Of a stretch of 64,000 nucleotides of DNA, positions 25,650 through 38,018 are shown in pieces. Each line of letters opens with the position of its first letter. Positions within the stretch are counted from its first letter, which is position 1. The notes below the pieces were generated by a model that saw only the letters and a list, made by a program, of their open reading frames with translations, was not told the DNA's origin and did no database searches. The stretch covers positions 6,266,001 to 6,330,000 of the forward strand of contig JAJNNQ010000137.1 in assembly GCA_027886175.1 (NCBI GenBank). The letters run 5' to 3'. The DNA comes from Phylloscopus collybita. Lineage: Eukaryota; Chordata; Aves; Passeriformes; Phylloscopidae. The translations under genes were made by a program, and so were the position numbers.

Positions 25650-26112
25650 GTTTCCAGGTGACACTGTGGTATTCAGGCTAGTGAGAACAAGGGCCTGCTG
25701 AAAGATACGATGAGACTAAGTAAATGAGCAATAAAACAGCTAATTAAATTTAATGTAGCCAAATGTGAAGTAATGTTCACAGCAGGAAAAATGTTCTGAA
25801 CTTCACGTATAAGATTATGGGCTCTGGGCTCACTCAGGAGTAAGATATTTGGATTATAATAATTCTGTGAAATATTAGTTCATTGCTCGGTAGTGGTGGA
25901 ATAAGCAAATAAAATATTAACATTTACCAAGGGGCAAATAAAAGAGGAAGTTAATGTGCCACTGAATCAAACCAGGGTTCACTTACATCTTGAATACTCT
26001 CTTTTGATCCTTTTATCTCCAGAAAAGACATCAAGATGAGGGGCAGGATTCAAGGAAAGGCAATAAAGATGATTAAATGCAAGAAAAAATGGCTTTTGTA
26101 AAGAAATTACTT
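25650..26112 (+). mobile_element. Old CR1/L3-like LINE, reverse-transcriptase 3' region
   Basis: Matching blocks, in order, to old CR1/L3 elements of turtles, crocodilians and birds: TAAATTTAATGTAGCCAAATG, GAAGTAATG, GATTATGGGCTCTG, GCAAATAAAATATTAAC, CACATCTTGAATACTCT, TCTCCAGAAAAGACATCAAG and GGCAATAAAGATGATTAAATG. In intact elements this region encodes the C-terminal end of the reverse transcriptase (the LEYC..QFW..L..VQRRA region). Frames are broken, so the copy is dead. The match stops near 26112, and the next part of the element type reappears at 35221 on the same strand. Confidence 0.82.
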
Positions 26113-26401
26113 GTTGCCATGCTTCGTGCCTACCATGTTTTGGTTCAGGGAAATTCCATTCCCAGGCACACAAGGTCACACAATGTAAACTACCGAGTGT
26201 TCCCACATTCTGTTCCCAGAGGAAGGACTTTGGTGATGGTCTCTGGATCTGACCAATGGTTCCCAAAGGTCCCACCTCTAAGGTGGGCACATCTGAAAAT
26301 GTACAAAAGGAGTCAGAAAAATAAACGGTGGTCCCTTCCCTGCGAGGGGACCACGCAGCCTCTCTGAATCGCTCCCTGCCTCGTTCCTTGTCCCCCAACA
26401 G

Positions 26402-26479
26402 TGACAATTACTATGCAAGCAAAGTGGACTCTTTGGTCCAGGGGGAAAAAATATGGAGAAGGAGATCTACAGAATGATG
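26402..26479 (+). other. Candidate 78-nt exon, possibly chance
   Basis: A strong acceptor (TTCCTTGTCCCCCAACAG, AG ending at 26401) is followed by 78 nt and a GATG|GTGAGT donor at 26480. The length is a multiple of three. One frame is open throughout with codons split after the first base (TITMQAKWTLWSRGKK..). I do not recognise the peptide. It could equally be a non-coding RNA exon or chance. Confidence 0.2.
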
Positions 26480-28706
26480 GTGAGTAACTTGGAAAAGGTA
26501 AAAACATTCCTTTCCTTCAAGAGCATCTCCCCATCCTAAACTGCGTGGGACAAGCCTGCAGGTACACAGTGCACTGCCAGGCAAGGCTACAACACCTCTG
26601 GGGCTGCTCAGTGGGCCAGCTGAGATCCCACGTGTCTGTCAGTCCTCTCACTGGCAGTGGGAACGAGGAGCCACTGCCTCCATCAGTGGGGTTTGCCAGG
26701 CTGGGCTGGCCCGTGCTGCCAGAGGAGGAATGAGCGTAGGAGTCCCATTCCTGACCTCTTGCCCGCAGTGGGACTGACACAGCTCCAGAACGGGGGAAAA
26801 ACTGCTGCTTCCACACGACAACAAGATAAACGTTTTTATAAGGAAGTCTCCGTATGGGAGATGCCAGCAGCTCACTGCAGGGAAGAAAAGCAGTGACCAG
26901 AGTCCTGCTGCCCTGGCAGGTTTAGCAGCAAGGCTTGTCCTAAACCTTTTACAGCCTTTTACTGGGACATTCCTGTTTGCTTTATGAAGCGAGCTTAGAG
27001 TCAGCAAAATGGAGTCCCGGGTCATCCTGCCTCTGAGGAGTCCCAGGTGCTGCAGAGCACTCAGCTTTCAAGTTAAAAAAATGTGGCTGTGATTTCTATT
27101 TTATTGCCACTGTATTCAACAAAGATCTCATCTTCTTCCTGGGCATAGCTGCTGCTGGCTGACTTTTTCCACTGTCCCCTTTGCATTACTTCTCATGGGT
27201 GGTCCCTCTCTCCTTGATGGCCTCCCACCACTCTCTGTAGCTAAGACATTGTCCTATTTTCATGATTTAACTCAGTGTCCTAAAAGCCACCCTTTGGCTT
27301 AAAGGCATTTGTCTTCTGTCCCTCTCACATGCGCTTTCATTTAAAGGCCACTCTGGGCAAGGGAAGGGAAACCTCAAGTTTTCTTTCTTCCAGACTTCCC
27401 CCAAGGCCAAACAAGCCACCCAAGGATGAAGGAGCTGTTTTGGCACACATGAGCTGAGTGGGTGTTGCTTGGATGGGTTTTGTCTCTTTCAAGTGGAGAG
27501 AGGGGTCTGTGGTCATGGAGAACGTGGAGAACACGGAGGAACCAGAGTCTCCTTGTCTGGCTATGCATGCCCAAGTCTGCCTTGCATGGCAGCAACCTGC
27601 ATCTCAATCCATCTGCCCAAATCACAGCAATAGCAATGCACCTTTCCAATGCTGTTGTTAAACCCTCCCCTTTTCTAATCCCACTTCCCACGATTCAATG
27701 TCTCACTGACTTCTTCCCTTGCTTTCCTAAAGCATCATCCATTTGTCTCTGGGGTCTCCCATGTCTCAAGGTGACCTGCTGGGCAGGGCTGCTGCAGTGA
27801 CACCATTTCCCTGGGAGAAGGCTGAGCCATGCAGGCTCTCAGAGATGTCCAGATGCCACTGAGCCACATGAGCCTATTGTTGAGCTCGCTGTGAGGGATC
27901 CCACTTCAGCTCCCCTCCTTGATGTAGCAAATCAGCTGCATTATTAAAATGATTAAAAATAGACCGAGCTTGCCTGAGACTGCATCTATAATGGATCAAT
28001 TGCTTTTTATACATTTTTTTGGCTCCCTACAGTGCTGCTTTGTCATGTCGCTTTCACTTGGTGGGTGAGATCTTGAAATAATAAGCACATTCAGGAGATA
28101 TAAATATAGCTGTTTATTGCATTAAACTGGGTCTGCAAACAAATCACAGTCCCAGCTTCAGGTATTTGGAAATTAAATCTTCCTCTCTGTCGCTTCCCTT
28201 TTGGACCAGAGTCAAGCACTGGACTTAGCATCTTGGCAGCTGCTTTATCTTACTTTATCTTAAGTTATAGGCAGTAGTTCTGCTGCCCAAAATTCAAACC
28301 CTCATAGGCTGTTGATTTAAGAAGCCCTCGATGCTAGTCTGGATTTGATTCCAGTAAGAAATAATGTGGAGTTACCATTGAAAGTCTGCAGCACAGTGAA
28401 ATAAAAATAAATGCACTGCATTGTGTAGCTTAACGGGGTGCTAATTTCTTGGGAGCGCATAAATAGGAGGCACAGAGCACATCTGTTTGCTGGCGTTGGG
28501 TTGGAAAAGTGCAGGGGAAATTTGGAGCTCTGTCACAGGGACAGGCTGAACTTTGTTCCCATGTCTCACAGAACTGCACAAAGTCTCCTCTGTAGAATTG
28601 CCAGTTAATTAAAAATGATATTTACGGTACCCTGGAGATGCATGCTCATAATTCTGCTTTTAGCATTTCTACAAAGTCTGGCAGGGCAAGAGAGTTGGGG
28701 CCCTGG

Positions 28707-28746
28707 CGATGCAAACAGCCGCTCCCGCCGCCGTGCTGCCCCTGCG
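28707..28746. promoter_or_regulatory. CpG micro-cluster
   Basis: Six CpGs in 40 bp (GGCGATG ... GCCGCTCCCGCCGCCGTG ... GCGGC) in otherwise CpG-poor DNA. It may be an unmethylated regulatory patch. It is too short to be called a CpG island. Confidence 0.2.
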
Positions 28747-29711
28747 GCTGGAGCCCCCACAGGAGGGGCTTTGGGCTGCCAAGGCCATCACACTGTGTTT
28801 GCTGACGGGTTTTATTGGCCACATCTGCTGCAGTGAACGTGGGACACCCCTCCAACCCACACCAAGATTATGCTGGAAGCAGAAGTGAACTAACCTGCCT
28901 GTGGCAGGTATGATGCTCTCAGCTCACCAGTGGCACTCACAGCGAGATACACAGAGCAACCCCATGCATCCAGAAGTACCAAAATAACAACCTGTGCTCA
29001 AACCACTGAACTCCTATCCCCTTGCCTCCTTCCTCCTCTAGCTCGCATCCCCACTGCTCACAGAAATTATCCTCAGGCACTTCCAGGGTATTTCCCTGGC
29101 ACTCTTTGTACATTTCGGAACACTTGCAGTGTTTTTCTGCTATGTGACGCATGGGCTTTTGGACAGCAGAGCTTGATGACTCAAGGAGAAGCAATGTCCT
29201 GAAACTCTAAACATGCACAGGATAAAATAATTCCATAGAGGTCATGGAGGGCAGGGGAAGCAGGGACATCTTCAGAGATTTTAACCCCCCTTAAAGGCAA
29301 CTTCTCTGCAGAGAGTCAGTGAGAGATTTCTCTAGGGGCAGACTGGAGCAGAAACCTGTGCCTCTGCTGACCACAGATGGGGATTAGGGAGGATGATTTT
29401 TCAACCTGCTCCCAGCTGACCACTCTCAGCCGCCCCTGGGGCCTCTTCTTGCTCCTCTAGCCCGAATTTGAAGACTTAAAGCAACCTCTCATTTCACCTA
29501 GACAGAGATGTCCCACAGGACTTCATCCCACAGAGAAGTCCCCACCTCCCCATCGCATGCTATCCCTCTCCCTTCCCCGTCTTCAAAAATTTCAGCTTCG
29601 GAAAACTCCTACAGAGGTCCATAATTCAGCTTCACCCCACCATCCCAACCCTCCACATCCCCTGGCACCCACCTCCACCCTGGTGCCAGCAGCTCACCTT
29701 TGGCAGGGGAG

Positions 29712-29754
29712 TGCAGACCCTGAGCTCGGCCGGCACCCGCGGCGGGGGTCTGCA
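29712..29754. promoter_or_regulatory. GC-rich inverted repeat with CpG cluster
   Basis: TGCAGACCC (29712-29720) and its reverse complement GGGTCTGCA (29746-29754) flank a 25-nt GC-rich loop. Seven CpGs fall in 29725-29763. It could form a stable hairpin. The function is unknown. Confidence 0.25.
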
Positions 29755-32223
29755 GAGCCGCGGGAGCTTGTGCCTCATCCTGGCGTATTTTTTCATATCC
29801 TTTTTTTGGCAAAGATAAAGCTCCTCTTACAGTGTGTATCCAGTTGCTGGCAGCATGTGCTGATAGCTGTTAGGTTGTCCTAAAGGCTGGACACTGCCAG
29901 TGTGCTGCAGTGGGTTGTTACAAGCTTGCTAAAAACAAGTTTCTGTAGTTGAATATTTAGCTGTTGTTATGTGCATAAAGGTTCTATCCTGATACCACTG
30001 AAAACAATAATAAAAATCTCATTAACATCTTATTACCAAGCCCTTCCCTCTATTCCTTTTTACACACTGCCAGTCAGCTCAAAGAAGGCGATGTCTGCTG
30101 ATGGAAAAAAAAGATGATGAAAGCTAGAGAAACTCCTTGACACACTCCTTTTGGCTTTATGTATTTCACTTTGAATTAGGATGCCAAACCAGGAGAATGA
30201 CACTGCAGACTTCTGAGGAATTAAAAAAACATGAATCAAACCTCAGCATGATTTTATTTGCTAAAAAAAAAAAAAGTCCTCCAACTACGGAGCCCAAAAG
30301 ATAAAATGCTGTTTTGGCTGTTTCTCATGGCCTCCTAGTTTTTTTGTACCTCATTGTACTTTAATGCTCCTCCCTAGGACAATGAAATGTAAAAAAAAAA
30401 ATCTTCTTTTATGATTAAATCTGTTGAGGCCAGATAATCTCTTGGTTGAAAGAAAGGCTTCAGGAAGGGTCCATGTAGTGTGAGAATCTCAGAGGGATAC
30501 CATTCTCCATGACCTGACATCCAGCTCCCCCCCAGTTCATTTCACTCTCAGTGATCTCCCTGCAGAGGGGATATCTTGGTTTATATGGGCCACACCTGGC
30601 TAAAAGCCAGAGGACATCTCCTTCCCATCATCACAAACCCAACCAACATTCAACTGCAAGTAAGGCTGGAAACCATGGCAGAAAACACCAATGCATTGCC
30701 AATGCTCCCACACTACCAAAAGATTTCCCAGATGGTTCCAGGGAGCAGACTGGAAGCAGACACACCAGGTAAGGGTGAAACACCTGACAGTATGACTGGG
30801 GGAAATGACTTTCCAACCCCAAATCTGGAGTGTGGCTTGCCTCTGAAGGTGCAATCAGCTCACACAAACTGGGCACTGGGGAGAGTACAGCACCTCAATC
30901 AGTGCCATTGCTGTCCTACATCCTCTCCCTACCCCAGCATGACCCCAAAGTGGGCTGACCTTCAGGGCCAAGTGACTGACCAAAGAGAAATGGAGCTCTT
31001 CCTTGCTGTCCCAGAAATTAAAGCCTGGCTTAGCATGAGAGAAAAATAACTTGAAGAGGCCATGGTCTCATCTATCACTGTGCTTTTCCTCAGCCATGGA
31101 ACAGAGATGACAAATCTGTCACTGATTACACTCCATTACATTCCTGCAAGATTTCCTCTGCTGCCTGCAGAGTAGATGTCTTTGCTCTGGTTTTTAAAGG
31201 ATTTTAGGTAAAACAGCCAATAGCTCTGACAGCAGCAGCCTGGTGCTCTGGGGTCTGATCCATTCCTAGCTCTGCCCTTTGGATGTACAAAGGTATAGGA
31301 GATGGAGAAATCACTCCTTTTCTGCATCCTAAGGGCATTTATCAGGAGCATACCTATTAAAAGTATATGGTACCTGCTCCCTGCACTTCTTAGCAGGAAC
31401 CTCACTGCCAAAACAAGCTCTGGTACACGCAACAGTGGGACTCAGACACTGTGGATCAGTGGGTGCCTGGCTGGGGATGTGGTGTTGGGAGAGCAGAGCA
31501 GAGTTGAACCCAAAGACACCAAAACAGTCCCAGGAAACCAAGGGGACTGCAATGGCTGCATGCACAGATGAACTTGCAGTAGTAACACAAATCAACTCCC
31601 ACCTTGAAGAGCACCTGTGAAGCAGGACTGTCTGAAAACACCCCACAGGCAGTGCTGAAAAGAAAAACAATTGCAGAAAATCCATTGCTTATGGTATGGG
31701 AGCCTCACAATCCTTAATCAACTTGCTTCCCATGAAGGAAAAAGACAAAAACCTCCCGTCTGCCACTTCTTCCTCCTGGCTCCCAATTTCAAACAGCCTT
31801 TTGGAGCTCAGCAGATTGCAGGTCACATGTTTCTCAGCAGCTTTTGCCTGCCTTTCCTCTGTTTCCCACGTGAAACAGCACTCAGCCATCCCCAAAGGCT
31901 CCTGCCAAGGCTTTCTGCCCCAAATCCCCGTGCCCAGAGCCCGGCTGCTCACTTTGTTTCTTTCTCTCTCAAAGTCAGCCAGTGCCTGACAAAAGCCTGT
32001 GCTCTCCTCAGTGAGTTCAGGAGGGGACACACAGAAAAGGCTTCCAGGGATGCTGGAGATAAAGCTAATGGTCGCTGCGGGGAGTGACAGGTTTGCTCTT
32101 GTGGGATGCTCTGACAGATCCATCAGGAGGCACTTAGCCACAAAACCCCGAGATCTCTGCAAGGGAACCCCTGTCCCTCCTCTGTGTTTATGCTGCTCTG
32201 AATTGCCTAGTTAATGCAAGAGC

Positions 32224-32242
32224 AAAAAAAAAAAAAAAAAAA
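32224..32242. repeat. Poly-A tract (19 nt)
   Basis: An uninterrupted A run following AGAGC. Confidence 0.93.
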
Positions 32243-35220
32243 GGGAAGGTAATGGGCCTCTTTAGAGGGGTTTTAGGCACTTAGTGGAAAGCAGGAAGCT
32301 ACAGCCTGTATAATTAAATTGCTAATCTCTCACCAGGTCTGGCAGGCTGCATACTCTTGTTAAAAACAGGTTTAAGCCCCACAGCAATTTTTGTTTCAAC
32401 TCTGGGTCCAAGCCAGAATCCTTAATTCCTTCAGCCCTGAAATGCTCCTAACCCTGCCCTTCATTAGAGCACTGTGCTCTAGCAAAGCCCAGACACCAGA
32501 TAGCTTCAAGATGACCCTCTTCCTTCTTAAAAAAAAAATTATTAATAAGGTGAAGGTGGTTATCTTCTCTGCTGAGGCACAGTCCCTCCTGAGGCTTCTC
32601 TCTCAGCAATGTTCATTCACATTATTTTTGTCTTTCCTCTTTCCATATCTAAGAAGTCACATTAGGGACCCCATTGACCCCAGCAGTGCATTCCCTGGGT
32701 GTGAGGTGTCACACAAACACCCACAGAAGGTTTTCCTGGCTGTCTCTATACTTTGCACACTTCATATACCATAAAATGGGTACTGAGCCCCAAATGTCAT
32801 TCTGGTCTAGTCTGAAGAAATGCAGAAGGTTTGGGGGGCACTGGGACAATGCTGGAGCAGTAATACCTTCCTCACTGATACATCCCTTCTCCTCCAGCAA
32901 TCATATCTAACAGACAGACAGCTCTGGCAGACAACTCTCGTATTGCTGAGGACAACAGGAAGGTGCAGAGGTATCAGATGGCATACTTGGTTCATTCATC
33001 ACCTTAAGGAAAGCCACCAAAACAGAAAGGAAGTATCCCCATTCCTTTCACCATCCTGGCCATGTACTTCAATTTATAATTCCCTACATCACTGTCTCAC
33101 CTGCCTGGAGGCAGGGGGGAGAGGGTGTCCTGAGGAGCCCTGTGTCACTCCCTTGAGAGCAGCTTGGCTCTGATGAGCCTGTGCTTCATTAGGTGAAAGC
33201 AAAGGGCAGTGGCATGAGGGGAGGGGGAACAGAGATCCAAGAAGGAAGAGCAGCCTGGAAATCAGCTGCTTGTCACTGTCCATGGGGGATGTCCCCTACA
33301 GTTACAGAGGACCTTGTGTCCACTGACACTGATGGCTCTGGCAGGGGAAAGTGCTCTGATCAAAGGGCTTGGAGAGGGGAAGATTGGCAGCATGGGGTGG
33401 TGAGAGACCTCTAAAGATTAAAAAGCACACAGCACAGAGATGTCACATGCACTAAAAAGCAAGAGGAAAACACTCAAAGAAGCAGCCTAATGGCTGAGAC
33501 CACATCTCTGGGGATCCCTGCTGCTGTGGGATCGATTGTATGGCAAAAGCCTGCCACACCACTTGGGCAATCAGCTGAAGTGTGTGAAAATACCACTTCA
33601 CATCTGTGGAGGATGGTTGGGGTTGTGGTAAAACTGCTTCCCCATCCTGGAAGTGCATGGGACCCTCCAAGGATAGGATTTGGGCTGGATTTCACCAGCA
33701 CATCTGCTGAACTGGTCCTGGACCTGGATGGTGGAGAGCTCAAGGAGCATTTAACCCCAAGGGAAGAAGATCTGTTTGTCCTTTGAAACACCTTTCTGAT
33801 GTTTGCAGGCATTAAAATGTATGTTCCACTTAATTTCAAAATGATGTCTTGGTGTGCTCCGACTCAAGCACCAAGAACATGCAAATTTTATTTATGCCAC
33901 TGCAGCAGTCACCTGTCACTGGTTAAACCATCATCAAATGTTTCCCCTCAAGAAAGGAGATGCACTGCAAGAGCAGAACTTATCATGGCTTAACAGACTA
34001 CTAGCCATCAGCTTGAAGATGTTTTTATGCTTCCAGCACATTATAATATAAAGCACATTAATTTAAACTAACAGTAATAAGCAGCTAATCTATGATAATT
34101 CAGTCACTTGCAAGCATCTGCATACCCTTGGTTTATGTGATCACTTACAGGGTTGAGGGAATGGGGAGGCATTCACACACAAGGAGCATTTCCCTTCGTA
34201 GATCACCTAGAAAAATATTTTTACGATGTTTTAAATACATCTACTGAACAAAGAGAAGGTTCATAGTTTTAGGATGACTGACCAATTTTGAGAAACTTGT
34301 GGTGGGGTGGTTTCTATGATGAGCACAGAATTTTTTTTCCTAAAACAAGAGAGAAATCAGTGCTCAGCAAATGGAGGAGGACAGCAGCAGAAATCTTGAG
34401 TATGGCTCTCCCACTTCCCTAGGACAGCCTGCCACTTGCTCCTCACCTATTGTAATTCATCACTTTTTCTTGTTCTGCCTCCCTGTTCCATGTGTTCTCT
34501 CCCCAGTCTGGAAAAAGTTTTGGTTTTCCTTCTAGTGTGAAAAATGAAAAGGAATGGGGAAAGGCAGCATGCAGGATTGCTGAAAAAAAACCTTCCTCGA
34601 CCAGTTGTAAAAATCCACCTTCTGAGAGGGACAGCTGAGCACAGCTGAACGAGAAGCACACCCAGACTCTTGATGGGGTTGCCAACCCTCAGTTATTTTG
34701 ACTCTCTCATTTACATTTGGGCTGATCAATGATAAATGTGGAGAATCTACACTTCTTTAGGGTCTCTCTGGGAGTCCATAAGCACGTCATGGACTGAGGT
34801 CTGAATGCATTGCAGTAGTGGTCCACACAACGTCTAAGAAAAAAAAAATCAAGATCTGGGGCTTCTCCTAAAAGATTTGCAGACTTTTTTTTGTTGTCTG
34901 TGAATCCCAGAGAAGCAACATTTGTATGCCCAGGAATGTGTGTCCCAAAGACAGTATATTTGAGCAGGCCTATTACTACTCTTGCCTCACACATTTCCTC
35001 CACAGAGGCAAGAGCTGAGTACAGCTCTGCCCATCCCATTCCCTGTGCAATCCTGGCACTGGGCAGAGTCCAATGCCTTCTGTGTGCCATTTCAAAGGTA
35101 TCTGTACTTCAGTTTTGGGCAAGGGGAATCCAGTATCCTCACTGTCTGATGTAGCAACCTACACTAAGCTTTAATCACAGGCTCCTTGTACAGGGAGAAA
35201 GCAATTCCTTATGCAATGGA

Positions 35221-35530
35221 TAAGGAGTGTTCAGGCTGGGAAAGATGACAGAGGGGAGATATGATCAAAGTGTATAAGATCATGAAGGGGAAAGAGATAG
35301 TGAATAGAGAAGGATTCTTTATTTTTTTAAAGTTATTTTATACGATTACACCAGGCCTAAGAACTATGCACTGACATGATGAGGCTGCAGATTTAGAACA
35401 AGAGAAATCCCTTATTTGAACAGCTTGTGGTAAAAGTAGGGAAAGTGTCACACAGAAAATTCCATTGAGGGTTGTTAAACCTGGTGAAGTCAGGCAGTGG
35501 CTAAACTGGTGACTCCTGGGCAGTGGGAGG
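35221..35530 (+). mobile_element. Old CR1/L3-like LINE, segment downstream of the reverse transcriptase
   Basis: Blocks in element order: GTGTTCAGGCTGGGAAAGATG, GACAGAGGGGAGATATGATC, GTGTATAAGATCATGAAGGG, GAGATAGTGAATAGAGAAGG, a decayed ATTACACCAGGCCTAAGAAC..ATGA region, GCAGATTTAGAACAAGAG and AACAGCTTGTGG. These match the part of old CR1/L3 elements just after the segment found at 25650-26112. No octamer 3' terminus is seen. The copy is non-coding and dead. Confidence 0.75.
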
Positions 35531-37454
35531 CTGTACTGTGGAAGCATCTCTCCAGCCTTGCCTTGTTTTACACTTCTCCCAGGTGTTTGTGGCTGGCTGC
35601 TGTTCCTTTTGGGGCAGATGGACCTTACTTTGGCCCAGCAAAGCTGTGAAGTTATGTCACAGGTCTTGCTATCTCACAGGGAGGGATCTCCCAGGTGTGA
35701 TTCTGTGCAGGATTGTGCTGCAGCTTTGCCTTCTCCCCCTCCCACACCCTGCCTGGATTCCAGAGCAGCACAGGGACATCACTGTCTGCTCAAGCACGTG
35801 TGTTAAACACCTGAAGTTGCTTAGTTTAAATGTCCCCTTTTCTGGGTATGATTTGCAAAAAGCAATAGCAAGTGAGGTATCTAAACCCCACAGCTTTTAA
35901 GAGTGTTCAGGTGTGCCTAATCTGCTTAGATGTTTTTAATAATCTCTGCAGGCATTACCATGAAACCTCTGTGAAAATCAGGTCTAGATTGATTTCTTCC
36001 CTTTTATCTTCTGACGTTCAGGTAATACTTGAAAAATGCCTCGTAACCCATAGATAGAAGCTATAGTTTCTCCACAATTTGCAATCATTATTAATGAGGC
36101 TTTTCAAGTGTTAGATTGACTGGAAAAGACACATTTTCTCTGTTTGCAAGAAGTATTTCAGCAGGTTTTCTTCCCACGGGTTACAGGCAGGGAGCACATT
36201 TGGTGCAGCAAGACCCACTGGTGCTGCCTCCATCCATCTCTGACCTTTCAGGCTGCCTCTTATGCCACTTACCTGCCCTACCTTGCACAAGCAAGTTGAG
36301 AAAAGAGAAGCTTTCAAGCCTGGCTGGGCAGATTGTACATAACCATGCCGGGCTCCAAACAGAACCAAAGTGCTGGAGACATAAATCACGTCTGTAACAC
36401 GAGTCTGCTGGAGGAGAACTCTGATTTTATGGACTCGACCTGTAGGCAGGGTTCATTTCAGCATGACCCTGGTGCAACTCGCTTTATCAGCTGTAAAGAC
36501 CAGCTCACCAGCTGCGCATTATGTTCACACTCCAAAGCCATTGGAAAAAGCAAGCAAAGCCCCAGAGCAGGCCTGTGGGAATTGGCAAAAAAAAAAAAAA
36601 AAAAAAAAAAAAAGTTCCTTTTAAATAATTTGCTTTTCCCTGCTATAAAACAGAAGGGATTTATCTGGGATGGATATAAAATAAAACAATTCACTTCAAA
36701 CTAAAGAAATAAAATGGTTTCCAAAGTAAAGAAATAAAATCAAGCTGAAGTCTAAGACAAAAGTCTAAGATGAAGTCTAAGTGCTTTTTTCATGTTTTAA
36801 ATTTTTCACATTGAAATGCTGAAACTGACCTGCTCTGGTTTGTCAAGAAAAATGGGGTTCCCCTTTTTATACCAGAAAACATTAGCTGAATTCAGCCTAA
36901 ATCTGTGAATAGTTTCAGTCAGCCTGAACAACATTTATTAGCAAATAAACCATCCTCCTGAAAAATATTATCTAGTTCTACCCCAAGTGTTCTTCCCATT
37001 GCTTAAAATACCCTATTTATAGACAAAGCTATTGTTGAGTGCAGATTTAAGCTGCTGTGCTCATTGTCTGGCACAGTATCTCCTTGGGAAAGCACACCAA
37101 TTAAGCTATTCCATTTTGCAGCCTCAGTGCCCGTTTGTGCAGTTACTATGTTGTACAAGAGACCACAGTCTTACAGTATTTGACAGATATGACTGCAGTT
37201 CTTGTAAACAAATACCCTGTTCTCAGTAGCTTTGAGGTATAAAATGGTCACAAAACAGCTTAGGAAGGCAGGAACAGCCGAGATCAATCAGGAGCATCCT
37301 GTATGCAGGTCTCTGCCAACCCCCTGCACCAAAAGCTCCCCCCACAAAAAACCTGCCAGGCAGTAAAATAAAAGCATTGTTCCTCACCCCTCTTAGTAAG
37401 TGGTAGCTTCTGGGCTGAAATATGGGGAACTATGTCCTTTTCAAAATTTTCAGT
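35531..37454. other. Non-coding stretch with A27 run and short tandem repeats
   Basis: No gene is seen. A 27-A run lies at 36587-36613. Short tandem repeats lie at 36697-36782 (TAAAGAAATAAAAT twice, then AAGTCTAAG three times). Confidence 0.55.
36587..36613. repeat. Poly-A tract (27 nt)
   Basis: An uninterrupted A run after ATTGGC. No retrocopy features are seen next to it. Confidence 0.95.
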
Positions 37455-37553
37455 AAAAAAAAACAAAACCAACAAAAAACCCCCAAACCAACAAACAAAA
37501 AAAACCACCACACAAACAAAACAAACAAAAAAACCCAACAACAACAACAAAAA
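37455..37553. repeat. 99-nt A/C-only low-complexity tract
   Basis: Every base from 37455 to 37553 is A or C (units such as AAAC, AACC and AAC). It begins after CAGT and ends at GGAGGGG. It is strongly strand-asymmetric simple sequence. Confidence 0.92.
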
Positions 37554-37779
37554 GGAGGGGTGAAAAGAGAAATGGAGATAAGAATAAAAGCATTAAAAGG
37601 TGCAGCTTGAACAGGGATAATTTTCATTATTTTGAGGATCTTCTAGAAGTCTGATTGCTTGCTTTGGCATTTGACGTTTTCAGTCTTTTTGTGGAATAGA
37701 TACAGCACAGATAAAATGAGTCACACCTGCCTTGCCAAGGTGTCTCAGCCTTCTGTTGCAGGAGGCAAGAAACCTGTGC

Positions 37780-38018
37780 AAGGTGTCCTTTGGACTGAGG
37801 CTGGTGGAAGCAGGGCTGGAGGTGCTCTCTTCACTGTGACGATGACTGAGCACGGGCACAGGTTGCCCAGAGAAATTGTGGACTCTCCATCCTCAGAGAT
37901 ATTCAAAACCCACCTGGAGGTGGCAAACTGCTGTATGTAGGTGACCCTGCTTTGCTCAGGTGGTTGGATGGGATGATCTCCAAAGGTCTTTTCCAACCTC
38001 AAATGATTTTGTGATGTG
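37780..38018 (+). mobile_element. CR1 LINE, 5'-truncated 3' end
   Basis: TGACTGAGCACGGGCACAGG, TTGCCCAGAGAAATTGTGG, ACTCTCCATCCTCAGAGATA, TTCAAAACCCACCTGGAGG, GGTGACCCTGCTTTGCTCAG, GATGGGATGATCTCC and TTTTCCAACCTCAAATGATT, ending TTTTGTGATGTGA. This is the typical order of a bird CR1 3' end. It is a short dead copy, in the same orientation as the longer CR1 330 bp downstream and of a different subfamily flavour, so an independent insertion. Confidence 0.88.

Larger units (their letters stand above)
26113..35219. other. Mostly unique sequence with CpG micro-clusters
   Basis: No gene is supported. It contains two hairpins and a candidate exon at 26.3-26.5 kb, AT-rich conserved-looking sequence at 27.9-28.25 kb, CpG micro-clusters at 28707-28746 and 29725-29763, and a 19-A run at 32224-32242. 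The 157-codon frames at 30576-31049 and 31689-32162 (reverse) have no recognisable domain. Confidence 0.55.

Noticed and set aside
33474..33839. Overlapping open frames on both strands (98 and 121 codons)
   Set aside because: Looked briefly like a retroelement coding fragment, but no motif could be recognised on either strand.
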